From positions 205,549,494-205,613,493 of the forward strand of contig NC_059471.1 in the NCBI RefSeq assembly GCF_018139145.2: a stretch of 64,000 bases of DNA, given 5' to 3'. Position 1 is the first letter of the stretch. Every line of letters begins with the position of its first letter. A program made the translations under genes and the position numbers. Positions 1-13,300 of this stretch are shown one piece after another. The notes under the pieces were generated by a model. That model made no database searches. It was not told the DNA's origin and saw only the letters and a program-made list of their open reading frames with translations. Source of the stretch: Gymnogyps californianus (lineage: Eukaryota > Chordata > Aves > Accipitriformes > Cathartidae).

Positions 1-59
1 TTGGTAACCGCTGTGGAAAGCCCAGAGGACCAAGAGAGCCACCTTCAGAATGGACATGA
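1..59 (+). CDS. PTPN12: PTPN12 (PTP-PEST) C-terminal end, partial last exon
   Basis: Read from base 3, the frame gives GNRCGKPRGPREPPSEWT and stops at TGA 57-59. This matches, with only a couple of conservative changes, the C-terminus I know for vertebrate PTPN12, a cytosolic protein tyrosine phosphatase. PTPN12 dephosphorylates p130Cas, paxillin, Shc and related adhesion and cytoskeletal substrates. The catalytic domain and the PEST linker lie upstream, outside the window. The C-terminal homology tail seen here is the conserved end of the linker. The next gene downstream is RSBN1L on the same strand, which is also the human order and independently supports the call. Only 19 codons are visible, so nothing can be said about intactness of the rest. 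No competing reading frame is plausible: the frame starting at base 1 also stays open for 35 codons but resembles nothing I know. Confidence 0.93.
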   Translation, partial: GNRCGKPRGPREPPSEWT

Positions 60-797
60 TCCAAGAACCAATGGACATACTATCAATAAATTATACTGGA
101 AAACTTAAGTGCCACTGAGAACTAGAAAAATAGTATTCCACTTTTCTGGGGGGCGGCTAACACAGAGCAGTGTAGATCTAACTACCAAATGGTACACTCT
201 TACAGTACATCCCATGCAAAACCTTAAACGTTGTTCACAACAGTGGATTCCAGTATTACAACATAACTTTTTGCTGGGGCCATCTACCTGCCTTATTACA
301 CTTAGGAGAAAGTATTACATATGATTTATTTTGTAACTTCAAGTATTATTGCCTTAATGTCTTCTAACCCTGTTACACGCTGCTTGTAGACATATGTTAA
401 TATAGTAATACTTTTGACAGATTGTGTTTATGGACTACTTTTTGCTAACGTTTGATTACCATGTATGCATTATTTTGTATATGTACAGGGCAAGTAAGTA
501 TATAATTTGATAAAGTTGCAATCATAAAATATTAACAGAAGATGTAAGAAATCTCTGCATGATCTAAATTTTTGTGTACCTTATTTGTAAATTATTTGCC
601 CTGAAGTTTTAGAAAATAGTTTCTGGGGTTTTTTACAAAATTTGCTGGACACACACAGCCAGAATTGCAGGTTAGCAGAGATAAAGATTGTAATACATTT
701 TGTAAATTGTAAGCAAAAGGTTATTTTTATATTATATACTGTTTACTTGTCAGACCTAATTTGTTCTGGTTTTCATCTAGTCATGGAGATTCAGTAA

Positions 798-804
798 GTG
801 CCTT
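798..804 (+). promoter_or_regulatory. Candidate miR-124 seed match in PTPN12 3'UTR
   Basis: GTGCCTT is the 7-mer complement of the miR-124 seed. Mammalian PTPN12 is reported to be repressed by miR-124, so the site is worth noting. A single 7-mer occurs often by chance, and I cannot confirm conservation from this sequence alone. Confidence 0.3.
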
Positions 805-1281
805 GGAACAGTATTGAATTCTCTTAGCCTGTGTATGTTACTTCAGTGTTTTGAGTTCATCTGGAATTAGATTATCAAAAATATTTGTACGTTTCTAGTA
901 TATTTGACCTGCCAGTAAAAGAGAAACCATTCTATATAATCCACACTCCTTAGTTTTCATTTTAATGTTTCATCAGTTGCAATCTTTAGAAAATTCATCT
1001 CTATCAACTTTCTGTATAATAGGATTTTACAGTTTTAATATGGTGTGTTTCTAATTTGGGAAAACCAGAACTGGTAAAAGGACTGTTTAAATACCACTGT
1101 CTTCTCTTACAAATGGTAAATACCATTTTTGTTGTTCAGCAACTGTGTATGTAAGAAAGCAACTTATATGAAGGTTCACGTAGAGCCCTTGCAGCTACAC
1201 TGTATCTTGGCAATATATTATGTCAAGAGTTAATCCTTATAAGGATTCCTTACTTAAACTTTTCTGTAATACAATCTTTAA

Positions 1282-1310
1282 ATTAAAGAAAGTAAAAAAT
1301 CTCACTATGG
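1282..1310 (+). terminator. Probable PTPN12 polyadenylation signal and site
   Basis: ATTAAA at 1282-1287 is the commonest variant hexamer. It is followed 20-35 bases later by a T/G-rich element (gggtgtttttact at about 1309-1321), the arrangement of a vertebrate cleavage site. The hexamer is a variant rather than canonical, so the exact end is uncertain. Confidence 0.55.
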
Positions 1311-4300
1311 GTGTTTTTACTCTTAGGAAAAAAACTGTATTCAGAAGCAAACTAAAATAGAGTGAAGGATGGCAGTCTGGCTTAGCTTATAGATCTCATA
1401 CTTGACCAAAATAGTGACCCTCAGGACCTTATTTTTAGTAACTACTTTAAAAGTTCTGGCTAGCAATATTGCCAGAAACATGAAGAAGAATGTTTAGAGG
1501 AAAAAATGTTTCTTTTTGGTAGTGAAACTATCTATTAATCTGAGCTTTAGCCATGGAAACATTACGTCTGATTTACCGCTTGTACCTTTAGGGCCCCTCT
1601 GCTAAAAGAGAGCTAATGCCCAGATAGCAGCCCTATTACAACTTCCAAAAGGTACATAACTTGAATTACTGTCTTTGTGGATTAATCACCATGCATTTGG
1701 TACACATGACAGACTGCCTAGCTGGGGAGCTCTTTCAAAGAACTGTACGCACTATAAATACTTAATTTCCCATGGATATAATTCTGCAATTATTCATTTA
1801 AAAAAAATAATTTGATGATACATGCTATTTGGGATAACCTAAATCAACTAGATTCCTGCTTTGTAAACAGTTCAGACAGCTGGAATGTCTTGCAGTTGGC
1901 AGAATAAAGTTGTCCTGAACTTTGTTCCCCTTCCCCTGCATTGGAGATGATTAGCTTTAGACTTTCACTCTTATGGACCTCCTGCGGTTTTGTAATGCAT
2001 GACGGGCTGTCATCGCCACTGGACAGTCAAAATCATTGTAACTGTTCGAAGCAACTGTTAAATAAGAAAATTTCCAAATGTTTTGGATGTACTTTTTAAG
2101 GATCATTGCCATATTTCTCTACCAAGAAAATACAGAACTGTGCAGATTGTAGATTTTCTGCTTTCCATGTTTGAATTTCACTTAGAGCAAAGGCTGACAA
2201 AAATCTGTGTGCTATATACAGGCCATCTGGTAATGTTTAATTAAAGTACATCCAGGTTCATATTTTTTCCCTTAGATTTGCATGAATTTGTATAGTATTC
2301 CAGACTGAGTTCATCACAGAAGTTCTCAGCCTTTCTTTGCTTTAGCAATGTGAAACTGCAGTTGTCCTGTATGGATTTCTGTATCCTTTGACAGACCTGT
2401 TTTACAACTCACTGTTGCCTCCTTACATTCATCTGAGTTTTATATTTCACCTATTTTATTTCAGGTAAACTGACAGTTTTAAGTGCAAGGCAAAACCTGC
2501 CCGATGTCATTACTTTCTGTATCCATTCTTGTGGGTGGTACTGAGATAAGCACAGGGTTGGATGCTGTATGCTGGATAGTTTCACATCATAACTTTGAAA
2601 TGTTATCCAGTCTTAACAGCTTCTTCAAAAAACAAGACCTTTCTTTGCTGTGGTTTATTTGAAATAGAATCTAAAGGGGTTTAGAGTATTACATTAGTTT
2701 GCAAATTATCACTGAATACAGATCTAGACCAAGTCATTTTATACATATATTGAAATCAATCATGGAATAATCTTTTGTTTTGTTTAGCTCCAGTCTTCCA
2801 TGTTACTTTTTCCAAAAGCAGTCTTCAACTTCAGTCTCTAAAGTGCAGCTTTTATCAGGCATGCAGTTGACTGGATCACTGTAGCAAAGAACCAGTAACG
2901 CTACTCAACCCAGCTATTCTTATTCATAACCACTGCATTGGCTTGTTTTGTCCTTCAGTATTTTTCTAATATTCCATTTATTAAATTTTCTAAATGCATT
3001 AATATTGAACAAATCATGCAGTAAATTATCACATCAAGAGAAGAATGAGTTTTCCATGTTTTAGAAGTGTAAATACTCAAGTCTCAGAAGAAGGCTGACC
3101 TCTACGAATATCATTGCTCATCTCTATTATGCAGCATATTTTAGGTTTTGTATTGATTTGGCAGGTAGCTTTCTACTTTTTAGTTATTAGAGCATTCCTT
3201 CAGCATTTTTATTTCTTACTTATCTGTTAGGAAAGCCAGCTGCATTTACATGTAACTTTCCTTAAAAAAGTTTTGAACTTGGGAACTGTGCAGAACAATG
3301 AAAAATCTCAAAGAATTACCTCTGGGGTTTTGTATATTGAAATCTTGGATTGGGTTTCTTTGGAGACAAATTTCTAGAAGAATGACTGCAGATCAAGTGT
3401 GACACAGTGACTGGGCAGTGTGATAACCCAATGCTGCTGGAGTAGTTGCTTTTAGCTGTAGGTCATACTGTGTTTAAACAGAGTCTTCTGACAATTCAAC
3501 ACTTAAATATTTGCATTTGAGGATTAAACTGTGTGTTTCAGGTTGTAATTCCCACTGTGCCACATAGCACTTGGTATGAAGTGGTGACTTATGCTTTAAT
3601 ATACAGTAAGTACAAATGCCGTGTTTCTAATGGAGTAATGTTACCACTGCTGGTTTATTGCAAGGTCACTTAGCACAATAATGCATCTCATCTGTTTCAT
3701 TGTGCTTTTCGCATACTTGATAATACTGTACTGTTGGTGACAAGTGGCTCCTCCTGTGTTATCTGGTGGATGTGGAAGGAGAGTTGTACAGCAGTTAAAA
3801 CCACTTTCATCAAAGTCGAGCAGAGGCTTTGGGCTGCAAAGGAGGAGCTGGGCAATGACTCTATCTTAGAGGATCTGCTCTTTGGTGTACCTGAGGCTTG
3901 AGAAGATAGTTGTAAGGAGGGGTGGTAAGGAGGGTGGTTGAGAGGATGGTGGTGAGGCAGAGTTGAGATTACGGAAGCTCTGTGTAGCCTGGACACTTCT
4001 GAGACTCTCTGGCCCGGTGCCAGGCAGATCACCCACAATCCAGCTGTAGCCATTCATAATTTATTCAACTCCTGATTAACATATCTGCTTAATGTAAGAC
4101 GGTTAAGATGTTCCGATGACAATCGGCCAGAACAATTATGATTGTTGAAGCAAGGGAATAACCTGGTAAAAAGTGAAGATCATGAGTGGCATCCGGGAGA
4201 AAAACAATATAAAAATTGCTTTTTCATTAATTATTATTTGCAGTCTGAAAATATTCTTTCCACTGCTAGATCACGGAAGAAATGAGAGCTAAGCTTTAGA

Positions 4301-7300
4301 CTTCCTGGCTGGAAGGAGGGAATGGATTGTCAGCCTTAAGCAGGTGATAAGCCTTGGACCACACAGAGCACACTACAAACAAGACCGTGTTTCTCCCAGT
4401 CTGATTTGGCAGGTCAGCTGGGTTAAGAAAAGCTTGCAAACACTGGCAAGGATTTCCTAAGGTATAATGACCCAGACATAAAGGCTTTTTTGTTATTTTT
4501 GTCTGTGCTGATTTGTACTTACACCAGGGGAATAAAAGAATAAAGAACTTTGAAAATGTAATTTGAGTTTAGTAACTGACTTGCTGGCTTTCAGAGTACT
4601 GGAGTGAAAGGGCTTATGTGTCGGAAAGGCAGCAGGAGCAGTAGTAAGGGTGGAGAAGGAAGAAGAGTATCTGAGATCTAGTCAGAGTAGTTGGATGATG
4701 CTTCTGAGTGGGAAGGACAGAAAGCTAGGACCGCTGCCTACAAGGTGTGTTCAGGAGGGAACACAAGGGGTACTAAAGATCAGTTTTAACCTTAAAAAAA
4801 AAAAAGTTTGAACAAGTCACAGTTAGTAGTTGTGAATACAAACTGGCTTCATAATACAGCAAGTTACTTGAAATTGATGAACTCAAGTTTTAACACAGAA
4901 TAGTTCCATGGTGAGTATTACCCAGAGGCAAACCCGTGTCTTTTAGGCAATAATAAATGCACGGCTGTAACTGGATTTTGTTGCAGTCAGACTGAATTTG
5001 TCTGACTAGTTGAGTAACTATGTATTTATGTTGATATATTTAAGTGAAAGTATTTTCTTCCTTCTCTCCTATAATAGGAATATTTGCAGGTCAGTAGACT
5101 GAATTGGTAACAATCATACCTCTTAAGTATACAGTGCCTGACAGAATACTAACCTGATTTACTGACCCTGTTAACAGGAGCTTATGAAGCAAAGTAGCCC
5201 TGTCATCTTGTCCGAGAGGTTGGTAATGCAGGCAGTCGGAGATTCAGTTTGTGCCATTGCAGGCTGGCTGCGTACACGGCTCTGCCAGGAGCTGCCCCTG
5301 CCCTGGTGCTGGTTCTTCCATGGATGCTCCCAGCTCTCTTCCTCCCACCTTCTCTCTTGCCTCAGCATTTTCTTTTAATTCATTTGTTTTCCAACTACCA
5401 TGAGAGCAGTACCTTTTTTTCTAATGATTGTCTTGATTTTACTTGTTTGGTATTTTGCTGTGCCCAAGTTTGATGAAATCTTGCATCTGCATTTGTGTGT
5501 TCTCTTCCTTTTAGCCACCTTGGTACTGCGTCTTTGTGGCCAGGTTAGTAACTCTTATTTAGGCAGATGTAATACCTGATATGATGGGTGAGAATGGACC
5601 AAATTCAAAAGTGCAAGTGCTTTCTTCTACTCAAATCTTACTTTGCAGACTTTGCCATAAACAAACAATCCCACATGGGATACTTCCTTCCACTGGCCTC
5701 GTAGGCTAGATCACTAGGTTATAATTGGTATAGGAGCATGACTCAGACTTCTGAGGGTTTGACATTTAGGTCATGGTGAGAATATAGTGTATTTTGTGCA
5801 TAATATAACATCAAGTCAACAGAGAAATACTATGACACAAGTTAAATAGAAAACTGACACTCTGTATCCTAACAGCATTTATTTTATTTTTTTCAACCAT
5901 TATTTCTCACTCATGCAGCTCTAAACTGGAGAGAGCAGAGAGAGCCTACTCCTAAGGAAAGTTTAAGTACAAAGTGTAAATACCTGAAATGATCATGCAG
6001 TGACTTCTTTTTTCTTATCTTCATGTTTTTCCAAGGCATCAAGTTACCTAAAAATTAATTTCTTTAGCCTTGCAGGAGCTTGTGGGCCAAGAAATTGCAT
6101 ATGAATCCTAGGTAGGAAGGCAGCTGATGGAAAGCTGCATACTTTCCCAAAGCAACTGTTTTTGGTTTGAACGCACTTCTCTTTTGGCTGGGATGTGAAT
6201 GTGGGCTGATTTAACTTCGGTTAGGTGATAGTCTGCTCTTTCTCATCTCCCATATGACATCTGGCAAAACAGTTTTTCTTATTTAGCTGTAGTAAAGAGC
6301 AATTTCTCTGCCCTTACTATTAAATCAGTAATGCAGTAGTGGGCAGGAAGGTCAAGTGCAAGCAGGGGAGTACAGTGGAGGAGTGTTGGATGTTTAGAAA
6401 CCAGCAGTCTTGCAGGAGGGGAGAGAACTGTATTTAAATAAATTTACTTTAGCGATGACAAGAGAATTATTTGGCATATGGGTGAGGAATACACCTTCAG
6501 TCCGAACTTGGCACTTCTGAACTGAGAGCGTGACTCTTCCTCCCGGGGAAGCATCTTGCCTTGGCCAGCAAAGGGCTTCTGGGCCCATCGCTTCAAGGAA
6601 AACAGCTTTTTGACTGCTGTGTTGGTAGCCAGGCTTGCTTTAAATGTCCCTAAACCCCTGCACAAGTCAGTTATTAATTTCCTCAGGCTGAGGTAGCTTT
6701 TGTGCTAATCACTCCTTGGTCTATCTTCTCTCTAAAAATATTTGTCCCTCAGTTGCATACCTGTTCCTTATACTTGCCTTTGTCATATAGGACCTAGAAA
6801 GTGTACGAGGTGCTTGCATATGGTGTTGATGGCACCTTGGGTTATGGGAGTGGACTAAAGCCTCTATCAGGCTTCTAACCAGGACAGGTTGTGCTGGAGG
6901 CTGTACAGAGCAAAAAGGATGTGGGTTCCCCCCACCCCGAGTCATGGACAGGAGTGCAAGGAACCTGTAATAGCACCCTGTGACAGGAAATAAAAATGGC
7001 ACGTGCAATCTAAACACGATTGTGTTGTATCTCAGTCAAGGAAAATTCTCAGAGGAGAAATACAAACAGTGAAGTGGCTTTGGAAGGATTGAAGGAAACT
7101 TGCAAATTTGAGAGGCAGCATGGAAGAAATTATAAGGTTGGCCTTAAAACTCAGAGAGGACCATGAAGGCTGGCATGACAGGTCAGTCATGCAAAAGTTG
7201 ATCTCTTAGAACAGCATGAAGGGCAAAAGTAAGGGTGTGGAGGACACTGAAGCTGAAAACAAGTAGTTCTGTTAAGTGTGATGGAAAACAGCAGAGCAAG

Positions 7301-10300
7301 AGGTAAGATGAGGATATATGATGCACTTAGCAAAAGTCTGGAGGGCAGCTGTTCTCTCATGGGTATAAGCAAGACTTTTTTTTTTTTGTGAAGGTGAAAT
7401 GAGATGTGAGATGGACAAGAACTCTGAGAAGATAAGGTCTTACATGTTCAGCAGGAAAGACCTGCAAGATCTGACTAGCCTAAATCGGAGCACCTGCAGA
7501 GAAGTCCAGGTGGAAGGGAATAGGCATCAGTGATGGCTGGGATGGTGGCAGCAAGCACAATGAGGAGAAAAGTGGGTAGAAGAAGGAAAACAGAGGAGAA
7601 GAGGTCTGATTAAGCCAAATGGAGCTTCAGCTGATGGCTAGGTGTCTATAAAAAGAGAAAAACAATTGTGTAACACCTTTGTGCAGGAGGAGACAAATCT
7701 GGATTATAAGAGCACACCTATGTGATATTAGGGTTTGTTAGGGACTACTCAGAGTGCCCAGGCAGCTAGAAGGCTTGGGGGAGGACTCTCCTGAAGTACA
7801 CTGAAAGGGTTAAAAAGATGGGAAAGAAGTCAGAAAAAGCATAAGCCACAGGAAGAAGAATTTTCAGGACAGCGTGAGGAGGAAAAGGATCCTGCATTTG
7901 ATGTGTCTGAAATCAAAAAGCCTTTGAAAACTCGTTTGAGAGAGAGAAGCCAGATTGGACATAGTCCAAAAAGAAACTTCAGGAGATGAACGCAAGAAGG
8001 GAGCATGGAGGTGAAAATGAAAACAAATACTAAATGTTTTGGGAGGCAGAAGGCTCAAGCATTTCATTCACCCACGTGCACACACCCACACAGACACTAA
8101 AGAGTGTACTGTGAGGGAAAAGAATAAGAGGAAGAGCAAAAGACAACAGCAAGATGGAGATCACGGTTAGGATGGAATTGAGGGCAAGCAGAAAAACTTG
8201 AGAAAAGACAAAAAATGCATGCATTTGATGGAAGAAAGATGAGATGTGAAAGAGGTAAATCAGTGGGAGATTGTTTCTGTGTAAAGCTCACTTCAACATT
8301 ATCCCTTAAAGCTGGGCATGTGAAGGTTTAAGACACTTACTGAAACAGTTTACTTCCCTTTCTTTGAGGATGAACTTATGTATAGACCTGCAGTGAAAAT
8401 CTCTCAAACCTAGATAAAGAAAAATCCTCTAGCTCAATGCCTCTTCGCCCCCACTCCCAGCCAAACTACAAAACACAGCTGATTTTGACCTCTGAGCCTT
8501 GTCTGGGATGTTACCATTAAGATATGTGTATGGAAGCTCTGGCTGACTCTTTCTCAAAGGTTTATCATAATTTTTGCTGTCAACAACATGCAAACAATGT
8601 GCAATTTTGTATGCGTATTCATTGCAGCCCTTAGCTCTCTTGACACATACAGAACTGGAGAACATTAACCTAGTTGGCTCGGACTGAAATAAAGGGTAAT
8701 GCAAATCAGAGTGGATAAACATCTCAAAGAAAAGAAGATTTACTATCTGAGGGCTTTTTGTAGCAACATAAGTGCAAACCACTTTAAAATGATCCAAATT
8801 GATAAAGCATAAGCTGAAACTTTCTAATAAGCTGTATAGAAGTAAATTCCCTACATCGTAGGGTTCTCTGTAGGTACAGGCTGGAAATAAGGGCATAGCT
8901 TTTGCTCGAAGTCAGGTGTTGAGCATCGTCAGGGTTCCACTAATTCAATCTGAAAGTCTTAAAATCTGCACTTGACATCGAATGTGAGATCGGTACGTGT
9001 CTAGACATACCATGAAATCACTAGTGCTCCTGATGCAACTGCAGCTGTGTTTGAAAATGTACACTTACTTACACAGCTTTTTAATAGACTGCTTCTGCCA
9101 TGTCCTCTGTGCCAAACTGCAAAAGCAGCCTCACTCAGCTGCAGGTTCTAGGGTATGCTGTTTCTTTTGATCCAGAGCCTTTTCTTGCTTTCTGAGTATC
9201 TTTTTACCTCCAAGCATGAAAAGCAGTGCTAAAGAGGCGATGCTCAAACTCTGCTTCTAGGGGTTTTATTGTTGCTGCTGCTGCCATAGGTGTGATTTGG
9301 TAGTGAACGCTCAAATACAGTTGGATGATAGGAATGTATGTCAGCGTGCTTGGGGTGCAGGCTGAGTCCTGGTAGCCAGCCAGGTCAGTACAGCTTTAGG
9401 CACTGTGCAGTCCCAGCTGCCTTCCTACTCAACTGGGATTTGCCCGCAGCACTGGGGAGCTCCTAACCACAAACTTCTTGCCTGCAGCATATCACCCCGG
9501 CACATTGCAGCCAGAGAGAGAAAACCGAGCAAGAGAGGGTTAGACTAGAGAAGGACTAGAAATGAAAATCACCTTGAAAAGGGGAGTTTGAGGAGGAACA
9601 AGGAGTTAAGGACTTAGGACAATGCCGGCTTCATGTAACTGAGCAAATATGCAAGCATATACAATTGCATGCAACTACCACTTTGAGAGTTTTCTCAATG
9701 CTTGAGGGAGAAGTAACATCTCGGCAGTATAAACAAGTTGCGAGTACTGCAGCCCTTCACCAAAGAAGGGCCTTTCACATGATCTCGAAATGCTCTTCAA
9801 CTCTGAGGAGCTGAAAGAGCTTCCATGGAAGGTTATGCTGTGTGGGATAAAAAGCAGGGCTAAATGCAAAGAATGCATTAAATGAGGACACAGTGTAGCG
9901 GGGGCAGGCCACTGCAATGCACCGACTGGCCTCCTGGAACCCTCAGCATATTTTAAGCCTGTTAAGATAGTTAGAAAGTCTGCAAAGTGGTTAGTAACAG
10001 TCCTAGTAAAATCTAGTAATAGCCAGGTGCTCTCTGGACTGACTTTTTCTGACCATTTCAATGCATGCACTTAATCAAAACACAGGTTTGTTGAGTGTTG
10101 GGCTATTGACTAGAGCTAGAAAATACTCTTTTCTCTCCTGCAATACCATGGTATCCCCAGTCATGCTCACGATCTGTACCAAATGCTGAACTTCATCACC
10201 TCTAAGGCTGTACGTGGCAAAAGCTTAGTATTCGCAGTCTTAAAACAGTGAGTAAATAAAATCTTGTTTGCCTGTGTGCTCAGATCTCACAGTCTGAACT

Positions 10301-13300
10301 TCTGGGGTAAATGGTCTTTCCTTGAAGAGACTTAGCTGAAAACATCTTCTGTTTTGATCTATTAAGTCGTTGCTGTAACAGTTGATTTCTTTAATCACCT
10401 GACTCTTGCCTCTGAAAATATAGCGTGTCTGTATGAAGAACTTACTGTGGTGAAGCCAAGGCAAGAAATTAGTTTTGCATTTTGGCTTAAATCCTGCAGA
10501 CAGTTCTGTGAGTAACTTATGCATGTAAACAGCCGTAGTGAGCTCAATGAGGCTATTCATCCGCAGAGTTAAGCATGCGTGTAAATGTTTGCAGTTCTGG
10601 GGCTCTCGTAAGGAGAGTGGTTAGCTCTGTCTTTGGCAGTGTGGCTGAGCTCCACAGATTTCAGCTAGTGAAGTGGAAGTTGTCTTTCACATCTACAGTT
10701 CCCACTTTGATCCACAGAGTTACAGTCCTTAGTGTAAAAGATCACAGGCACGTAAGAAAATTGATCTTTTGGGTAGGTAGGGCCAAAATCCCATGGAGAG
10801 CTTGACTGTCAAGTCAAATGAAGAGCTGGACTTGGTTCAAAGAGGATCCCATTGTTCAAACATGGAGTATCAAAGGCTATGCTGAGCTTTTCTGCTTACT
10901 GACTCTGCTCACTCTTCACCAGAAGATGTCTGGTGTGTGGTTCCATCCCAGTATGTACTCCACCTGCTACATCTCTGGCCTAATGTCAAAAGGACAAAAA
11001 AAAAAATCAGGTTCATGAATCTGAGTATTTTTAAATCTTTTGCTACATTTGTTCAAATTTGTATTAGCTCTCTTGCTGTTTTCACTTTTTTAAGTGGTGT
11101 ATTCATTGTTCAAGTGAGCCTGGAGAAGTTGGCAGGAAGAAGACACAAATCTTATGAGGAAACATGCAAGCTCTCTGGTGCCCATTGGCTGTAGCTGCTC
11201 TCCTTTTACCTGCTGCATCTCCAAAATAGTTTCATCATTCACTGCATATGCTTTACGGTGAATATTTAACTTTGTCATATCACTTACACATTTTATCAGC
11301 ACCGCACAGTACACTTCTCTTTTTAGGATTTCACTCTTACATGCACTGAACACAATTATTTTGCTGTAAGTGAAGGAAGGTTGGGTCTGGTACAGTCTAA
11401 TTCCACATGTTACTCTGATATCTGAACACAGCTGAACCCACCAGTGAAAGGCTGGCAATTTTGTTAAAAAATAGTAATGTAGCTTCGGATGTGTATTTCA
11501 TTAGACACAACTAAAAGCTAAAAGAGCCATCACCGTGAACTCCAGTAAGGAATCTAGGGTTACATTTCCCATTGATGTGAGCAGGCCATAGCATCAGGCT
11601 TTTTTGAAAAAGCACTTGTACGTTGGTTTTTATAAAAGTTAATTGAAAAATGGCTCGTAACTCAGGTCACGAGATCTGTGAGGAGTAATTTGTGAGCACT
11701 TCAAAAGTGAAGCAAATTGCCTGGACAGAGAACCTGATCCAAAACATGTTCATAAAATATCATGGTCTCTGCTTGGTGTGTGGTAAGAAGTGAGAGTGGC
11801 AGAGTCGGGAAGAACGAGGAGCACGTAGCTCAGGGGGAGAGAGGTGGGAAGAGCTGAACTGTAGCAAGTACAAGGAGGGAACTGTCTTTGCCTGTGGGTA
11901 ATAAAAGGCCGAAGTGAACTTGTTAAGCAGGTTCCCAGTTTTGTAAGATCCTCAGGAGGGCAGAAGAGGTGTGGTTGGGTAACAGGAATGCAGCACGAGG
12001 GAGACGCTTCTTTAAACAAAGTGGTGGGGGTTGAGTTTCTACAAAATGTGCAGTTGTGTACCAGCCTTTTTGGTTTGGCCTGATCAGGCCCTGGGAAAGA
12101 TTGCTCCCCAGGGTGGGAGAAAAATTGGTGGTGGGACCTAATAAGGATAAAGTGATCCTTGAAATGTCCTGCGGTGGGTGGGAGAGGTGGAGAAATGAAG
12201 AATGACAAGTTTAGAAAGCAATCTGTTGTCACGTGTAGATTTTGAGACCTCAAAGTGACACCTGAACAGTGGCACTTTATGATACCATTGCCATGTAATG
12301 AATACATATTTATCTAAATGTCTGTTGATATGTAATCCACTGATAAGAAGGAAGCAATGCAAGTAATTCTTTTGATAATGTAAATCAACCTTTATTATAC
12401 TTTACGACTAGTGGGACATCTAACAGTTCCGAAAAGTGTTGCTGAGCAGCTCCTTCCCCTTCTGTGTCCTCAGACAGCAAATCGATACAAGTTTAGTGAT
12501 GCTGGAAAGAACAGTCAAGTGGATTTTTTTTTTTTTTCAAATCCACCCTTTTTGGAAATAAATTTTCAGACCCTACAAAAACATTTCTACAGATAAATTT
12601 GTACTTTACAGTTTGGATACTGTGTAGTGGTCAAAGTTGTCCTGAATTTACCTCTCCATCATTTCTGCCTTTCACATTTTCCATTTAGAAAAACTGAACT
12701 CCCACTCAGGCAGCTATTCCACAACAGGGAGGGTGGTCTCAGACTCCTTGATTTATAAGACAGGGGGTTTCTATTCTTATAATTAAAAAAATGAAAGAAG
12801 TCAGGCCTCTTTTGGACCTCAGGCACCTGCCAGCCTTCTCTGGGGTGACGAAGTCTTACAGGTCTTCCAGATTAGTCTACAATATCCAGCTCAACCCTGC
12901 CTCCAGGAGGGGTTTGGCTCCTAGAGAGGCAGCTCTGCTCTTGCGCCTGTCCGCAGCCCCGAGATCACGTGGAAAGTATTTTGGAAGGGAGTGGCATTCA
13001 TCACTAAACTGAATGTTTTGTGTTTTGGCAATTCAGGGCTCGTCTCCTCGCCACTTCTGGAGCATGTGACGTGCTCTAGGGACTTCCTCATAACTCGTAA
13101 AATGTGTAGGTGCCTTTACAGACCACATCATATGCCTATCTAAATTTATATTTAAACCAATGAAACAAATCTCTGCTTTGCTAGAGACCAAAATATACGT
13201 AACAGTAAGATCCAGAGAGGACACCAGGGTATGTGACTTCTTGTAAACTCGCTGCACGCTTCAGTTACACGATTCAGAAGGCTAGCTGGAGTCAATTTTT

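Larger units (their letters stand above)
60..1310 (+). other. PTPN12: PTPN12 3' untranslated region
   Basis: This is AT-rich sequence with no further coding potential, directly after the PTPN12 stop codon. Its end is placed at a variant poly(A) signal at 1282-1287 followed by a GT-rich stretch. The resulting 3'UTR of about 1.25 kb is a plausible length for this gene. Longer 3'UTRs are possible, because canonical AATAAA signals also occur at 1903-1908 and at 4531-4536 and 4540-4545. The 71-codon open frame from 109 lies in this UTR and is not a gene. Confidence 0.7.

Noticed and set aside
8429..8896. 155-codon minus-strand frame
   Set aside because: Long for AT-rich intergenic DNA, but without recognised similarity or regulatory context. 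Probably chance.
11750..12307. 185-codon minus-strand frame between the genes
   Set aside because: Ser/Pro/Leu/Thr-rich reading of purine-rich + strand sequence, with no domain, promoter or splice context recognised.
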